In this document: positions 30,515 through 38,657 of the stretch, one piece after another | How positions within the stretch are numbered: position 1 is the first letter of the stretch | Layout of the letters: every line of letters starts with the position of its first letter | Source: Aestuariibius insulae | GTDB taxonomy: Bacteria; Pseudomonadota; Alphaproteobacteria; Rhodobacterales; Rhodobacteraceae | Assembly: GCF_040783535.2 (NCBI RefSeq) | Contig: NZ_JBFONW020000001.1 | Span: 310,001 to 374,000, forward strand | DNA length: 64,000 nt | Direction: 5' to 3' | Notes under the pieces: generated by a model | What the model was told of the DNA's origin: nothing | What the model saw: only the letters and a program-made list of their open reading frames with translations | The model's database searches: none | Made by a program: the position numbers and the translations under genes

Positions 30515-31762
30515 CTAAGCCGTCAGACGGGGGCCCTGCAAGCCGGTGACACTTGCCGTGACGATAGTGCCTGTGGGCTGATCCGTGCCTAAGGCGACCT
30601 CGGCGAATTGCTCTGTCCGTCCCATGCGAGGCGCTTCCATGAGGATCCGGTGCGATCGGCCCACCTGTGCCTCCAGATGGCGCCGGGCCGCTGCCGACCC
30701 GGCCTCGCGCAAACGGGCCGCCCGAGCCTTGATTGCCGCGCCGTTCACCTGCGGCATCCGGGCCGCCGGTGTTCCAGGACGGGGAGAGTAGGGAAAGACA
30801 TGCAGCCAGGTCAGATCGCAAGCCTCGACCAGCGACAGCGCATTCTCGAAGGCCGCTTCCGTCTCGGTCGGGAACCCCGCAATGATATCCGCGCCAAAGG
30901 TCATCTCCGGCCTCAACGCGCGGGCCTCCTCGCAAAAGCGAATTGCGTCGTCTCTCAGATGGCGGCGCTTCATCCGCTTGAGGATCAGGTCGTCCCCATG
31001 CTGAAGCGACAGATGCAGATGCGGCATCAGACGCGGTTCGGTCGCGATTGCCTCCATCAGGGCTGGATCCGCCTCGATCGAGTCGATCGAGCTGATCCGC
31101 AGCCGCGCCAGATCCGGCACCAGCCGCAGGATCCGCCGCACCAGATCGCCCAGCCGGGGCGCCGATGGCAGATCGGCGCCCCATGACGTCAGGTCCACTC
31201 CGGTCAGGACGACCTCGTGATAGCCGCGATCCACAAGCCGCTTGATCTGGTCGACCACGACGCCAGCCGGAACCGATCGTGAATTGCCGCGCCCATAGGG
31301 GATGATGCAGAACGTGCAGCGGTGATCGCAGCCGTTCTGTACCTGCACATAGGCCCGCGCCCGCGTCCCGAACCCGTCGATCAGATGACCCGCGGTTTCG
31401 GTCACCGACATGATGTCATCGACCTGGATCCGCTCGGTCCCTTCGGTCAGCGCCGTCCAGGTCGACGGAGCCATCTTCTCGGTGTTGCCGATCACATGAT
31501 CGACTTCGTCCATCGCAGCAAAGGTCTCAGGCTCAGTCTGCGCAGCACATCCCGTCACAACGATCCGCGCGCCGGGGGTCTCGCGCCGGATCCGGCGGAT
31601 CTCCTGCCGGGCTTTCCGAACCGCCTCCGAGGTCACCGCGCAGGTATTGACCACATGCGCATTCTCGAGCCCTGCCCGCGCGGCGAGGTCGGTCATCGCT
31701 TCGGTCTCGTAGGCATTCAGCCTGCAGCCAAAGGTGCTGAACCGGGGCGCCGTGCGATCCAT
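30515..31762 (-). CDS. mtaB: tRNA t6A37 methylthiotransferase
   Basis: 415 residues. MtaB is a radical-SAM enzyme that converts t6A37 to ms2t6A in tRNAs reading ANN codons. The N-terminal UPF0004 domain has STFGCRLNAYE, HVVNTCAV and VTGCAAQ cysteines for one cluster. The radical-SAM cluster is CDHRCTFCIIPYGRG. A TRAM-like C-terminal region follows. The start at 31762 overlaps the last base of the dapF stop (TGATG), implying coupling. An ATG four codons upstream is also possible. Confidence 0.95.
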   Translation of the reverse strand: MDRTAPRFSTFGCRLNAYETEAMTDLAARAGLENAHVVNTCAVTSEAVRKARQEIRRIRRETPGARIVVTGCAAQTEPETFAAMDEVDHVIGNTEKMAPSTWTALTEGTERIQVDDIMSVTETAGHLIDGFGTRARAYVQVQNGCDHRCTFCIIPYGRGNSRSVPAGVVVDQIKRLVDRGYHEVVLTGVDLTSWGADLPSAPRLGDLVRRILRLVPDLARLRISSIDSIEADPALMEAIATEPRLMPHLHLSLQHGDDLILKRMKRRHLRDDAIRFCEEARALRPEMTFGADIIAGFPTETEAAFENALSLVEACDLTWLHVFPYSPRPGTPAARMPQVNGAAIKARAARLREAGSAAARRHLEAQVGRSHRILMEAPRMGRTEQFAEVALGTDQPTGTIVTASVTGLQGPRLTA

Positions 31763-32607
31763 CACAGCCCCCATGTCCCGGTCTCGTCCACTCGTGCGTC
31801 GTGCCAGACGCCAGAGAACGGATGAGAGGTCGGCCCTTTCATCCAGACCCCGTCCGCGCGCCAGTCGATCTCGAGTGTGCCGCCGTCCAGATCGATCCGG
31901 ACGGCCCTCCCGGTCAGGCCCCGCCGATGTGCCGCTACTGCCGTCGCACAGGACGACGATCCCGAGGCCAGCGTGATCCCGGTTCCGCGCTCCCAGACCC
32001 GCATTCGGATCCGGTCAGGCCCGGTGATCTGGGCGATCTGAACATTCGTGCGCTCTGGGAACAGGGCGTCTGTCTCTCTTGACGGCCCGAAAGAGGCCAG
32101 ATCGACGGCTTCGATATCTTCCACGAAGAAGGTGCAATGCGGATTGCCCATGGAGGTCGCGACCGGATCCCCCTCAAGCGGCAGATGAAGCGTATCGACC
32201 TTGCGCGCCAATGGGATCTCGTCCCACGCCGTCAGGGGCTCTCCCATACAGACCGACGTAACGCCGCCCTCATTCCTGGCCGCGAGAAGACGATCTCCCG
32301 TCAGGATCGACAGGCCATCCCGTTCCGCCTCGTCCATCACCATGCGCGCGATACAGCGCGTCGCATTCCCGCAAGCCACCGATCGGCTGCCATCGGCATT
32401 GTAGAAGACCAGTTCCAGATCCGCCTTCTCTGACGGCTTCATCAGGGCGAGCTGATCGAACCCGACGCCGAAATGCCGATCGGCCATGACCCGGCACAAA
32501 TCCGGCGTCACCGCGTGCGGCGTTTCGCGCGCATCGATAACGACGAAGTCGTTGCCAAGCCCGTTCATCTTCAGGAACGGAAGGCCGGTCTGGGTCTGGG
32601 CGATCAT
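31762..32607 (-). CDS. dapF: Diaminopimelate epimerase
   Basis: 281 residues. DapF interconverts LL- and meso-diaminopimelate for lysine and peptidoglycan synthesis. The two catalytic cysteines lie in RSVACGNATRCIA and GSSSCATAVAAH, and the N-terminus FLKMNGLGNDFVVID is characteristic. It leads a two-gene unit with mtaB. An 11-bp inverted repeat (32635-32661) and tRNA-Lys lie just upstream on the other side. Confidence 0.96.
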   Translation of the reverse strand: MIAQTQTGLPFLKMNGLGNDFVVIDARETPHAVTPDLCRVMADRHFGVGFDQLALMKPSEKADLELVFYNADGSRSVACGNATRCIARMVMDEAERDGLSILTGDRLLAARNEGGVTSVCMGEPLTAWDEIPLARKVDTLHLPLEGDPVATSMGNPHCTFFVEDIEAVDLASFGPSRETDALFPERTNVQIAQITGPDRIRMRVWERGTGITLASGSSSCATAVAAHRRGLTGRAVRIDLDGGTLEIDWRADGVWMKGPTSHPFSGVWHDARVDETGTWGL

Positions 32608-32634
32608 GGATGCGCGCTATAGACAGAGTATCAC

Positions 32635-32661
32635 GGTCAATCCAGTGATTCTGGGTTGACC
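32635..32661. repeat. Inverted repeat between dapF and tRNA-Lys
   Basis: GGTCAATCCAG and CTGGGTTGACC form an 11-bp inverted repeat (one G-T pair) around a 5-base TGATT spacer. It lies 28 bases before the dapF start and 33 bases before the tRNA. It has no T-run on either side, so an operator or a transcript hairpin is likelier than a terminator. Confidence 0.45.
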
Positions 32662-32694
32662 GTCTGCCGCGTTGTTCCTAGAGAGCGCCGCAGT

Positions 32695-32770
32695 GAGCCG
32701 ATAGCTCAGTTGGTAGAGCAACTGACTTTTAATCAGTAGGTCCAGGGTTCGAGCCCCTGTCGGCTCACCA
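32695..32770 (+). tRNA. tRNA-Lys (anticodon TTT)
   Basis: The acceptor stem GAGCCGA pairs with TCGGCTC and is followed by an encoded ACCA. The anticodon arm ACTGA-CTTTTAA-TCAGT gives anticodon TTT. D-arm (GCTCAGTTGGTAGAGC) and T-arm (AGGGTTCGAGCCCCT) are canonical. A transposon begins 15 bp after its last base, so its 3' end is the likely attachment target. Confidence 0.97.
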
Positions 32771-32780
32771 CTTCACTCAA

Positions 32781-32785
32781 TTTGT
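32781..32785. repeat. Left copy of 5-bp target-site duplication
   Basis: TTTGT directly before the TGTCA end of the transposon. The same five bases follow the other end at 55476-55480. Five base pairs is the duplication length made by Tn7-family transposases. Confidence 0.85.
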
Positions 32786-32830
32786 TGTCATTTACTCATA
32801 AGAGTGCGGATTTACGCATAAGTGTGCAGA
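32786..32830. repeat. Left transposon end with two TnsB-type binding sites
   Basis: After TGTCA come two head-to-tail copies of a 20-bp unit, ATTTACTCATAAGAGTGCGG at 32790 and ATTTACGCATAAGTGTGCAG at 32810, identical at 17 of 20 positions. Tandem sites of about 20 bp near each end are how TnsB-type transposases recognise their element. From 32831 to 32945 I see no further copy and no gene. Confidence 0.85.
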
Positions 32831-32945
32831 TTTGGCGCTTCGGCCACTATCGCTGAAGATGGCGTTGTGACCGGATTGGCCGATGTTGCAGCCTGCGTAT
32901 GGCCAGCTATCCTACCAAAAAATCAGGGAAACTCGGATAGCAACC

Positions 32946-33500
32946 ATGGCTCACTGGTATACTGCTGATACGCATTTCGGTCATGAGAACGTTATGAAGT
33001 TCTGTGATCGCCCCTTTTCCTCCGTGGAGGAGATGGACGCCGTCTTGATCGCGAACATGTGCGAGAGGGTTCATGAGGACGATGATCTCTGGATTATTGG
33101 TGACTTCGCTTTTGGCCCAAGGTCAAAGGATGCTGGCTATCTTAAAGAGATTTTCGATCAGCTGCCGGGCGCTCGAAAGCACTTGATCATTGGGAACCAC
33201 GATCGCGAACCGACTTTGACACTGCCGTGGGATACTGTGTCTCCACTTGTTGAGCTACGTGACGGCTCGCTCAAGCAGTCCAACACGCTTTGCCACTATC
33301 CAATGATTACATGGAACCATGCCCGACGTAGCGCTATTCAAATGTTCGGTCATGTTCACAACAACTGGCTTGGCTCGAGAAATTCTGTGAACCTCGGGGT
33401 CGATGTTTGGGATTTTTCGCCTGTGCAATTCGATGACGTTGCTGCTAGAGCCTTGGAGTTGCCTGAGAACTTGCATTGGAAAGACGTTGAGCCACGCTGA
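32946..33500 (+). CDS. Metallophosphoesterase (calcineurin-like)
   Basis: 184 residues of the small bacterial calcineurin-like phosphoesterases. All metal-binding motifs are present in order: ADTHFGHENV (DxH), IIGDFAFG (GD), LIIGNHDRE (GNHD), LCHYPM (His) and FGHVHNNW (GHxH). The start at 32946 begins at the fold (MAHWYTADTHFGH), and the longer frame from 32883 is not needed. The substrate may be a nucleotide, nucleic acid or phosphoprotein. It is the first gene inside the transposon, alone on the plus strand next to the left end, facing the Gabija-like pair tail-to-tail. Confidence 0.85.
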   Translation: MAHWYTADTHFGHENVMKFCDRPFSSVEEMDAVLIANMCERVHEDDDLWIIGDFAFGPRSKDAGYLKEIFDQLPGARKHLIIGNHDREPTLTLPWDTVSPLVELRDGSLKQSNTLCHYPMITWNHARRSAIQMFGHVHNNWLGSRNSVNLGVDVWDFSPVQFDDVAARALELPENLHWKDVEPR

Positions 33501-33611
33501 ACGTGGGAAGCGGTCGTTCGCTTCGAGTGCGAGAGCTTAGGTGCATCGAGAAGAAAGCTGACCTTCGAGCCGGGCGTGTCGGGCACGCTGTTCAAGCGCC
33601 GCCGTACCACC

Positions 33612-35459
33612 CTATGCTGCCAAGCTGACCACCTTGATTTGACCATCTTCAAAAAGGCCTTTGGAAAGAAGCTCCGCACGTGCGTCGGCCGGGCTTGGTG
33701 TGAAAAGGAGAATTCGCAGGTTCAGCTCCGCACGCGAAAAACACACGTAGGCCAGCTTTCTACCGCGATCGAATTGGCCTTCGGTGGGTTCCCCGATCGT
33801 TCTTGGGGTTAGCAACTTATTGAAATTGTACTGGCTCCAACGAGCTTCCACATCGTCAAACACCACGACCACATTGGGGTATTCTTCACCCTTCACACCG
33901 TGTTGCGTACTAAACGGCGTGTTCTCAGAAATAAAGTCGAAGTACGGGGAAAGCTCTTCTGTGCTCATGGCAAAAAACGCGTCCGCGAGCCAGTCTCCTT
34001 TCTCTTGACTATGGAGCTCCTTGTCGAAGGCTTCTGATCGCGGATCTCGGCTGAGGTGCTCAACCAAGCGCTTCGGCATTTGCGCCAACCCCAGATCCTG
34101 AGCCAAGAGCAACACTTCTTTGACGGTACTCGAAGCCCAAGTAGCTTCGAGCTTCTCAATCGCATTTCTCGACAGTTCAATCATTTTGCCGAGGCTGAGG
34201 TTGCTATTCGGACCATCAGCAGAAAAGCTCGGGCTGTTTGCGCGAAGCAGATCGATGACGCGACGTTGATCTCCGTCCTGTTGAGCTCTGATTAGTGGCA
34301 GAATCAACTTAATAAACGGGCGCACTAGAACGTGATCCCCTGCCTCAAAATCATCTTGGGCCCTTGAAGAGGCAAAATCACCAGTGAAAAGAGAATTGAG
34401 TTGTTCGAAACCCAATCGGCGGGCAATCATTTGGCGCACCAGGAAAAGCAGCGTGACGTCTTCGCGCGTAGTCCAACCCCAGCTCTCGATAGCTTGGTCC
34501 ATTTTCTGCAAGGCACGGTCGCGCTGCTCGCTGGTGTAGGTTCTTCTCGGTCCTTCGGGAGTTTCGGCTTCAACCAGAACCATTTCTACACTCCCTTCTA
34601 TATCAGCGGCTTTGCCGGCTGGAACTTGTTCAACATCGGTTCGAAAAGCGTTCAGGAGACCGACGACTTGCGGGCTACAACGAAAATTCTCGGTTTTGGT
34701 AATCGACAAACCTTCTTCAGGAGGCGAAAAATCTCCTGCACGTCCATCATAAATCTGTTGCCAAGGATCACCGAAGTAACCGACCAGGGGTAGCCCCACG
34801 CCTGCGCCTAGCTCGTTCAAGCCTTCGACGATCGAAACGAAGGTGTCTTGGGCTTCATCCACAAAAATGAAAGGGTAGCGCGAACCAAGGATTCGTCGAA
34901 AAACACTCTTTTCACCAAGGAGATATCCGGCCACTGCGATCACATCGTCGTGACCTAGCAAACCTTCGCTGAAATTGCTGAAGTTGGAGTCATCATACGC
35001 CCATGCGCTCGCGTCAGCTAAAGCCTCAAGCTCCCCTTCTAGTTTTTCCGCTTTCTGACGGGCGGCGATAGCCGTTTTGGATGCTCCGCCGTTGTCTTTG
35101 TCTCGAGCAGACTCAATGTGCTTTGGAATGACGAAATGGGTCACAGCTTCATGGATATCAACTTGAAACCGCCCTATTTCACCCCAAAGAAAACTATGCA
35201 GCGTGGAGACCTCGAACAACTCGTCAAAACCCAACCGTTCTCGTATGACCGCCACAGCTCGTTTGGTGTACGTAATGCAGGCCACACGCTGACCTTGCTT
35301 GAGTAGCGACGGGCCAGATTCTTTTCGGACATGCTCCAAAGCCGAAATTAGTGAAGTGGTCTTCCCAGCCCCCGCACCGGCAATCATCGCAAAGCTTCGG
35401 CCTTCCTCAAGGCACTGAGCAACTTGTTGGTCGGCTTGGGTTGGAATGAGATTAGGCAT
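33612..35459 (-). CDS. gajB: UvrD/Rep-type DNA helicase, GajB-like
   Basis: 615 residues of superfamily 1A. Helicase motifs: Q-motif-like PTQADQQVAQ, Walker A GAGAGKTT (residues 28-35), Ia CITYTKRAVAV, Walker B FIFVDEAQDTF (D201, E202), III GYFGDPWQQIY, and motif VI near the C-terminus AYVCFSRAELNLRIL. It lies 18 bases behind a class 2 OLD-family nuclease gene on the same strand. That pair is the defining arrangement of Gabija anti-phage systems, in which GajB is the helicase-like partner of the GajA nuclease. Known GajB proteins are often shorter (about 500 residues), so the assignment is by architecture and neighbourhood. Confidence 0.8.
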   Translation of the reverse strand: MPNLIPTQADQQVAQCLEEGRSFAMIAGAGAGKTTSLISALEHVRKESGPSLLKQGQRVACITYTKRAVAVIRERLGFDELFEVSTLHSFLWGEIGRFQVDIHEAVTHFVIPKHIESARDKDNGGASKTAIAARQKAEKLEGELEALADASAWAYDDSNFSNFSEGLLGHDDVIAVAGYLLGEKSVFRRILGSRYPFIFVDEAQDTFVSIVEGLNELGAGVGLPLVGYFGDPWQQIYDGRAGDFSPPEEGLSITKTENFRCSPQVVGLLNAFRTDVEQVPAGKAADIEGSVEMVLVEAETPEGPRRTYTSEQRDRALQKMDQAIESWGWTTREDVTLLFLVRQMIARRLGFEQLNSLFTGDFASSRAQDDFEAGDHVLVRPFIKLILPLIRAQQDGDQRRVIDLLRANSPSFSADGPNSNLSLGKMIELSRNAIEKLEATWASSTVKEVLLLAQDLGLAQMPKRLVEHLSRDPRSEAFDKELHSQEKGDWLADAFFAMSTEELSPYFDFISENTPFSTQHGVKGEEYPNVVVVFDDVEARWSQYNFNKLLTPRTIGEPTEGQFDRGRKLAYVCFSRAELNLRILLFTPSPADARAELLSKGLFEDGQIKVVSLAA

Positions 35460-35477
35460 GACTATTCAATCTTATGA

Positions 35478-37529
35478 TCATTGTTGACTCGATACAGTCG
35501 TTTCCAGCCAAGCGAGGCCTTCGGAGATGTAACTCGGCACCTGCCAGTTTTCTTCGCCAGCCAGGACGTTCATCGCAAAGTCAGTCTTCTTAAATGAGCT
35601 GGATTTCACTCGTTCAAATATCGCCTGATATGCTTCCCCAAGTTCTTGAGGTACCTCGATGCCCAAAACCAAGTCGCCGCTACGGATCTTGGAGAAATTC
35701 TCATAGGCGAAGCTTTCCTCTAGCGTTCGCGGGCGCATAGTCAACTCAATGTCGTCTTCTGAAACCAAAACATCCAGCTGGTAGACGATCGCTCGATGGG
35801 GCGCGTTTTGGCATTTTTCATCAAATGGTCGGTCGATGAGTTCTTGGACGGTGGAAACATCCAACATTGTCTTTAATGAAGCGTTAGAGGTCAGCGCGTT
35901 GGGAGTGTCAGCTCGAACCGCTGGATGATGGCCTTGGGGAGACACTGAATCCAGATCGGTAATCACAAGGCATGGGATGTGTAGGAAGCGGATCAACTCA
36001 TCAAACCGATGGGCGTACGCCCCCCCGATTTCGAGAATTGTGAGGAACGATTTTCTCAGATCTGGAGCCGCCTTTTGGATCATCTCTGGCAAAAGCAGTT
36101 TCTCCACTGCTCCTTCCACCAAAATCGCCGCGTCGGCGAAGAATAGGTCACAGTGGGTCAATCGCAGGTAGCGTTCCAAAAACTCGAGAGCTCGCTTTTC
36201 AGAGTCTTCACCTTCTCCCAAAGGTGACGGCGCAAAGTCACGCAAACTCTTCACGGTAGACGCGTTCATCACAGGGCAAGTCTCAGGATCATCCGTAGTA
36301 AGGTGAGATCTTCTGAAATACCTCACTTTGGAGAAGTCCACCGCATCGAGAATGTGTGACGAATGCGTTGTAACAACCATTTGAGGAACTTCGCCCTCAT
36401 CACCTTCGGCCTTGGCCGAAGAGTCTAAAACATCCCAGATGTTCTGGATAAAGGTTTGCTGGACCTGAGCATGGAGGTGAACCTCAGGTTCTTCAATGAA
36501 GATCACCTGGCACAATGGACGGTCCTTTGGAGTTCGCGCCCATTGCGAGTAGAAGTGCTTTGCTTGGATGGCCATGTAGATGAGGTTTTTGAACCCAAGG
36601 CCATTGTACCGCTCTGGCAGCTCGTGTGCCTTATTCTCATCAATGTACAGCAAGTCAGTATTGCCTCGTAAGGCCGTTTCTGGACTTAGGGTTGAGACCA
36701 GTTTCAAGTGCCGGTCATTGACGGCGGGAAAGCCTAGCCCTCCGATCATATCCAAAAGAGGCGAGAACTGTTCCTCGTAGTGGTCGGTTAGGTTGTTGTT
36801 GTTTTGGTCGATGATCTCAAAGGCCGCTTGAGCAATATCTGCTTGGTCGAGATTTTTCTCATAGTACCCAGCAAAAGCTGCCGACAAACGATTGCTGCGA
36901 TGGCTGTCGTGGTCATCGATGTTGCGTTGCGCATCAACAAAGTCCACTCTCAACAAACCTTGAATTAGTTTGCGCCCTTCTTGCTTGTCCAGTGGCGTCG
37001 CATCAGGATCATCTGTACCGTCAGAAGACAGCGCAAAGAACTGCGTTCCAAAATGTCGTTTGAACATTCCATTGGTTGCAAGGAACTTGGAAAGCTTGTG
37101 TTCAGTACCTTCTTGGTCTGCGTCGGGATACGCTGCTAAAAAATCACTCCTAAGCTTTTCGGCGTCGTCTACTACCAGACGAAGGCGCACTCCGAGTTCG
37201 TCGAAGTCGTCGGACATTCGCGGCAGAAGTACTGCCGCGCGGCCATACTCTATGCCGTCCGGGTCAACCTCAAACCAAATATCGAGGTCGATGTGGGGAA
37301 TGTCCTCGGCCTTGCCTGACTTCCCGAACTGATCTACCGATGGGATGCAGCCCACGGAAAAGTCATGGACGCTGAACTCTTTACCACCAAGGAAACAGCG
37401 CATGATCGCGGTCGCCGATGTCTTGCCGCTGTTATTTGAGCCGACAAAAACGGTTTCAGTCTCTTCAAAGTCGATCTCAACACTTTCAAGTCGCCGAAAG
37501 TTTGTGATCGCTACCTTTTTTATTCTCAT
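35478..37529 (-). CDS. gajA: OLD-family ATP-dependent nuclease, GajA-like
   Basis: 683 residues. The N-terminal ABC/SMC-type ATPase has Walker A GSNNSGKTS (residues 30-38) and VIFIEEPEVHLHAQ with a D-loop-like HSSHIL (Walker B region about 343-352, His switch about 389). The C-terminal TOPRIM domain shows ILVEGAVEKLLLPEM (E472) and CLVITDLDSVS (D525, D527). This is a class 2 OLD protein, encoded next to a UvrD-like helicase as in Gabija. In that system GajA tetramers nick DNA when phage lowers nucleotide pools. The ATG at 37529 is chosen over a TTG at 37535. About 100 bp of A+T-rich DNA precedes it. Confidence 0.82.
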   Translation of the reverse strand: MRIKKVAITNFRRLESVEIDFEETETVFVGSNNSGKTSATAIMRCFLGGKEFSVHDFSVGCIPSVDQFGKSGKAEDIPHIDLDIWFEVDPDGIEYGRAAVLLPRMSDDFDELGVRLRLVVDDAEKLRSDFLAAYPDADQEGTEHKLSKFLATNGMFKRHFGTQFFALSSDGTDDPDATPLDKQEGRKLIQGLLRVDFVDAQRNIDDHDSHRSNRLSAAFAGYYEKNLDQADIAQAAFEIIDQNNNNLTDHYEEQFSPLLDMIGGLGFPAVNDRHLKLVSTLSPETALRGNTDLLYIDENKAHELPERYNGLGFKNLIYMAIQAKHFYSQWARTPKDRPLCQVIFIEEPEVHLHAQVQQTFIQNIWDVLDSSAKAEGDEGEVPQMVVTTHSSHILDAVDFSKVRYFRRSHLTTDDPETCPVMNASTVKSLRDFAPSPLGEGEDSEKRALEFLERYLRLTHCDLFFADAAILVEGAVEKLLLPEMIQKAAPDLRKSFLTILEIGGAYAHRFDELIRFLHIPCLVITDLDSVSPQGHHPAVRADTPNALTSNASLKTMLDVSTVQELIDRPFDEKCQNAPHRAIVYQLDVLVSEDDIELTMRPRTLEESFAYENFSKIRSGDLVLGIEVPQELGEAYQAIFERVKSSSFKKTDFAMNVLAGEENWQVPSYISEGLAWLETTVSSQQ

Positions 37530-37633
37530 AATCAACTACTTTAGGTGTGAAAATACATCTTTAGAGTGTACAGAACTCTCGGCATTCTGTCACCAATAAC
37601 CCAGGCAAAGGCCTGGCGCAGCCAGAGCAACGC

Positions 37634-38440
37634 TCAACTGAATGTCGCACCTCTTCCGGCGGGCCACCAATAGCGGGAAGTGCCAAATGCTTTGCTCCGG
37701 GTGAAGAGTTTCAGCTTGAGTTCGGCTATGTCGTATGGCCCCCTCATGGTGAGTTCTTTCCATCGCTTCGAATTACGCCAGTAGCCGCCGTGATAGTGCT
37801 CTTCCCCATATTCGTCATAGCGCGTGGTTTCTTCTACCCAAGTGTGATGATCCGAGAATTCACAGTTCCAGAAGCACCCTTCAAACGGATCATACATCCA
37901 GAAGCCTTTGCCCATGTTGAAACCGCTAATCCAGTTTTCGAAAGGCCGGGCTGAGTATTGCTCAATCTTCCAGCGATCCTTTCCATCCGGGAAGGCTTTG
38001 TCTTTGGCGTTCTTGCTCAGAAACCCAATCCAGAGCTGCGCAATTCCAGCCGAAGCGTATGACCGCGCCCGGGTTTCGATGTTGTCCAAGTCAATGGCGG
38101 AGTGCTGCAATTTGATAGCGATAGCCTGTCCCGTGTCAGGGTGCCACGTCATTACATCCGCGCGCCGATCCCCTGTTAGCGTCTCCACCACGAATTCAAC
38201 CTCAGCATGCAGCCCGCGCTCTGTGAGAGCGTCCGCTACCAGCGCCTTGGAGTGCCTGTGCGCGTGGGTCTCACCCTTGCCCCATGAACAGTCGACCGGT
38301 GGCTTGTGGGCGAAGTGTGCAATTACCTTGCGCCCACGCTTCAAAACCACTTCGGCATTGCAGCCGGGGCAGCGGTGCTCTTCACCCCGTATGGCATTTC
38401 TTGCGTCCACCCTGACGCCATTATTGGAGGCTACTAACAT
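37634..38440 (-). CDS. CoiA-like protein with an altered nuclease motif
   Basis: 268 residues. The N-terminal zinc-finger region is that of competence CoiA-like proteins: MLVASNNGVRVDARNAIRG, CPGCNAEVVLKRGRKVIAHFAHKP. The PD-(D/E)XK region follows with KALVADALTERG, RRADVMTWHPDTG and AIAIKLQHSAIDLDNIETRARSY. The usual I-E-x-Q of the family reads I-K-L-Q here, so the catalytic Glu seems replaced by Lys. An AAGGGG lies 8 bases before the ATG at 38440, which supports this start; longer frames begin at 38473 or 38551. It lies upstream of the Gabija-like genes on the same strand. Confidence 0.7.
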   Translation of the reverse strand: MLVASNNGVRVDARNAIRGEEHRCPGCNAEVVLKRGRKVIAHFAHKPPVDCSWGKGETHAHRHSKALVADALTERGLHAEVEFVVETLTGDRRADVMTWHPDTGQAIAIKLQHSAIDLDNIETRARSYASAGIAQLWIGFLSKNAKDKAFPDGKDRWKIEQYSARPFENWISGFNMGKGFWMYDPFEGCFWNCEFSDHHTWVEETTRYDEYGEEHYHGGYWRNSKRWKELTMRGPYDIAELKLKLFTRSKAFGTSRYWWPAGRGATFS

Positions 38441-38657
38441 CTTAAATTGCGCCCCTTGTCTCAAAACTTTCATCCGGGCTGACGATGTTACCTTCGCTTT
38501 TTTTGCCTGCAACGAACTTCGGCGATACGGGCTGTAACTGCAGCATTCCAATTTGGAGCCAGAGGTCGGCTATGGGCCGCCTTACCCGCACGGTTTAAAG
38601 TAGGCTTAGTTAGGATGGGACGAAGACTCTTTGATCCGCATGATAGGGCCGCCTTAG

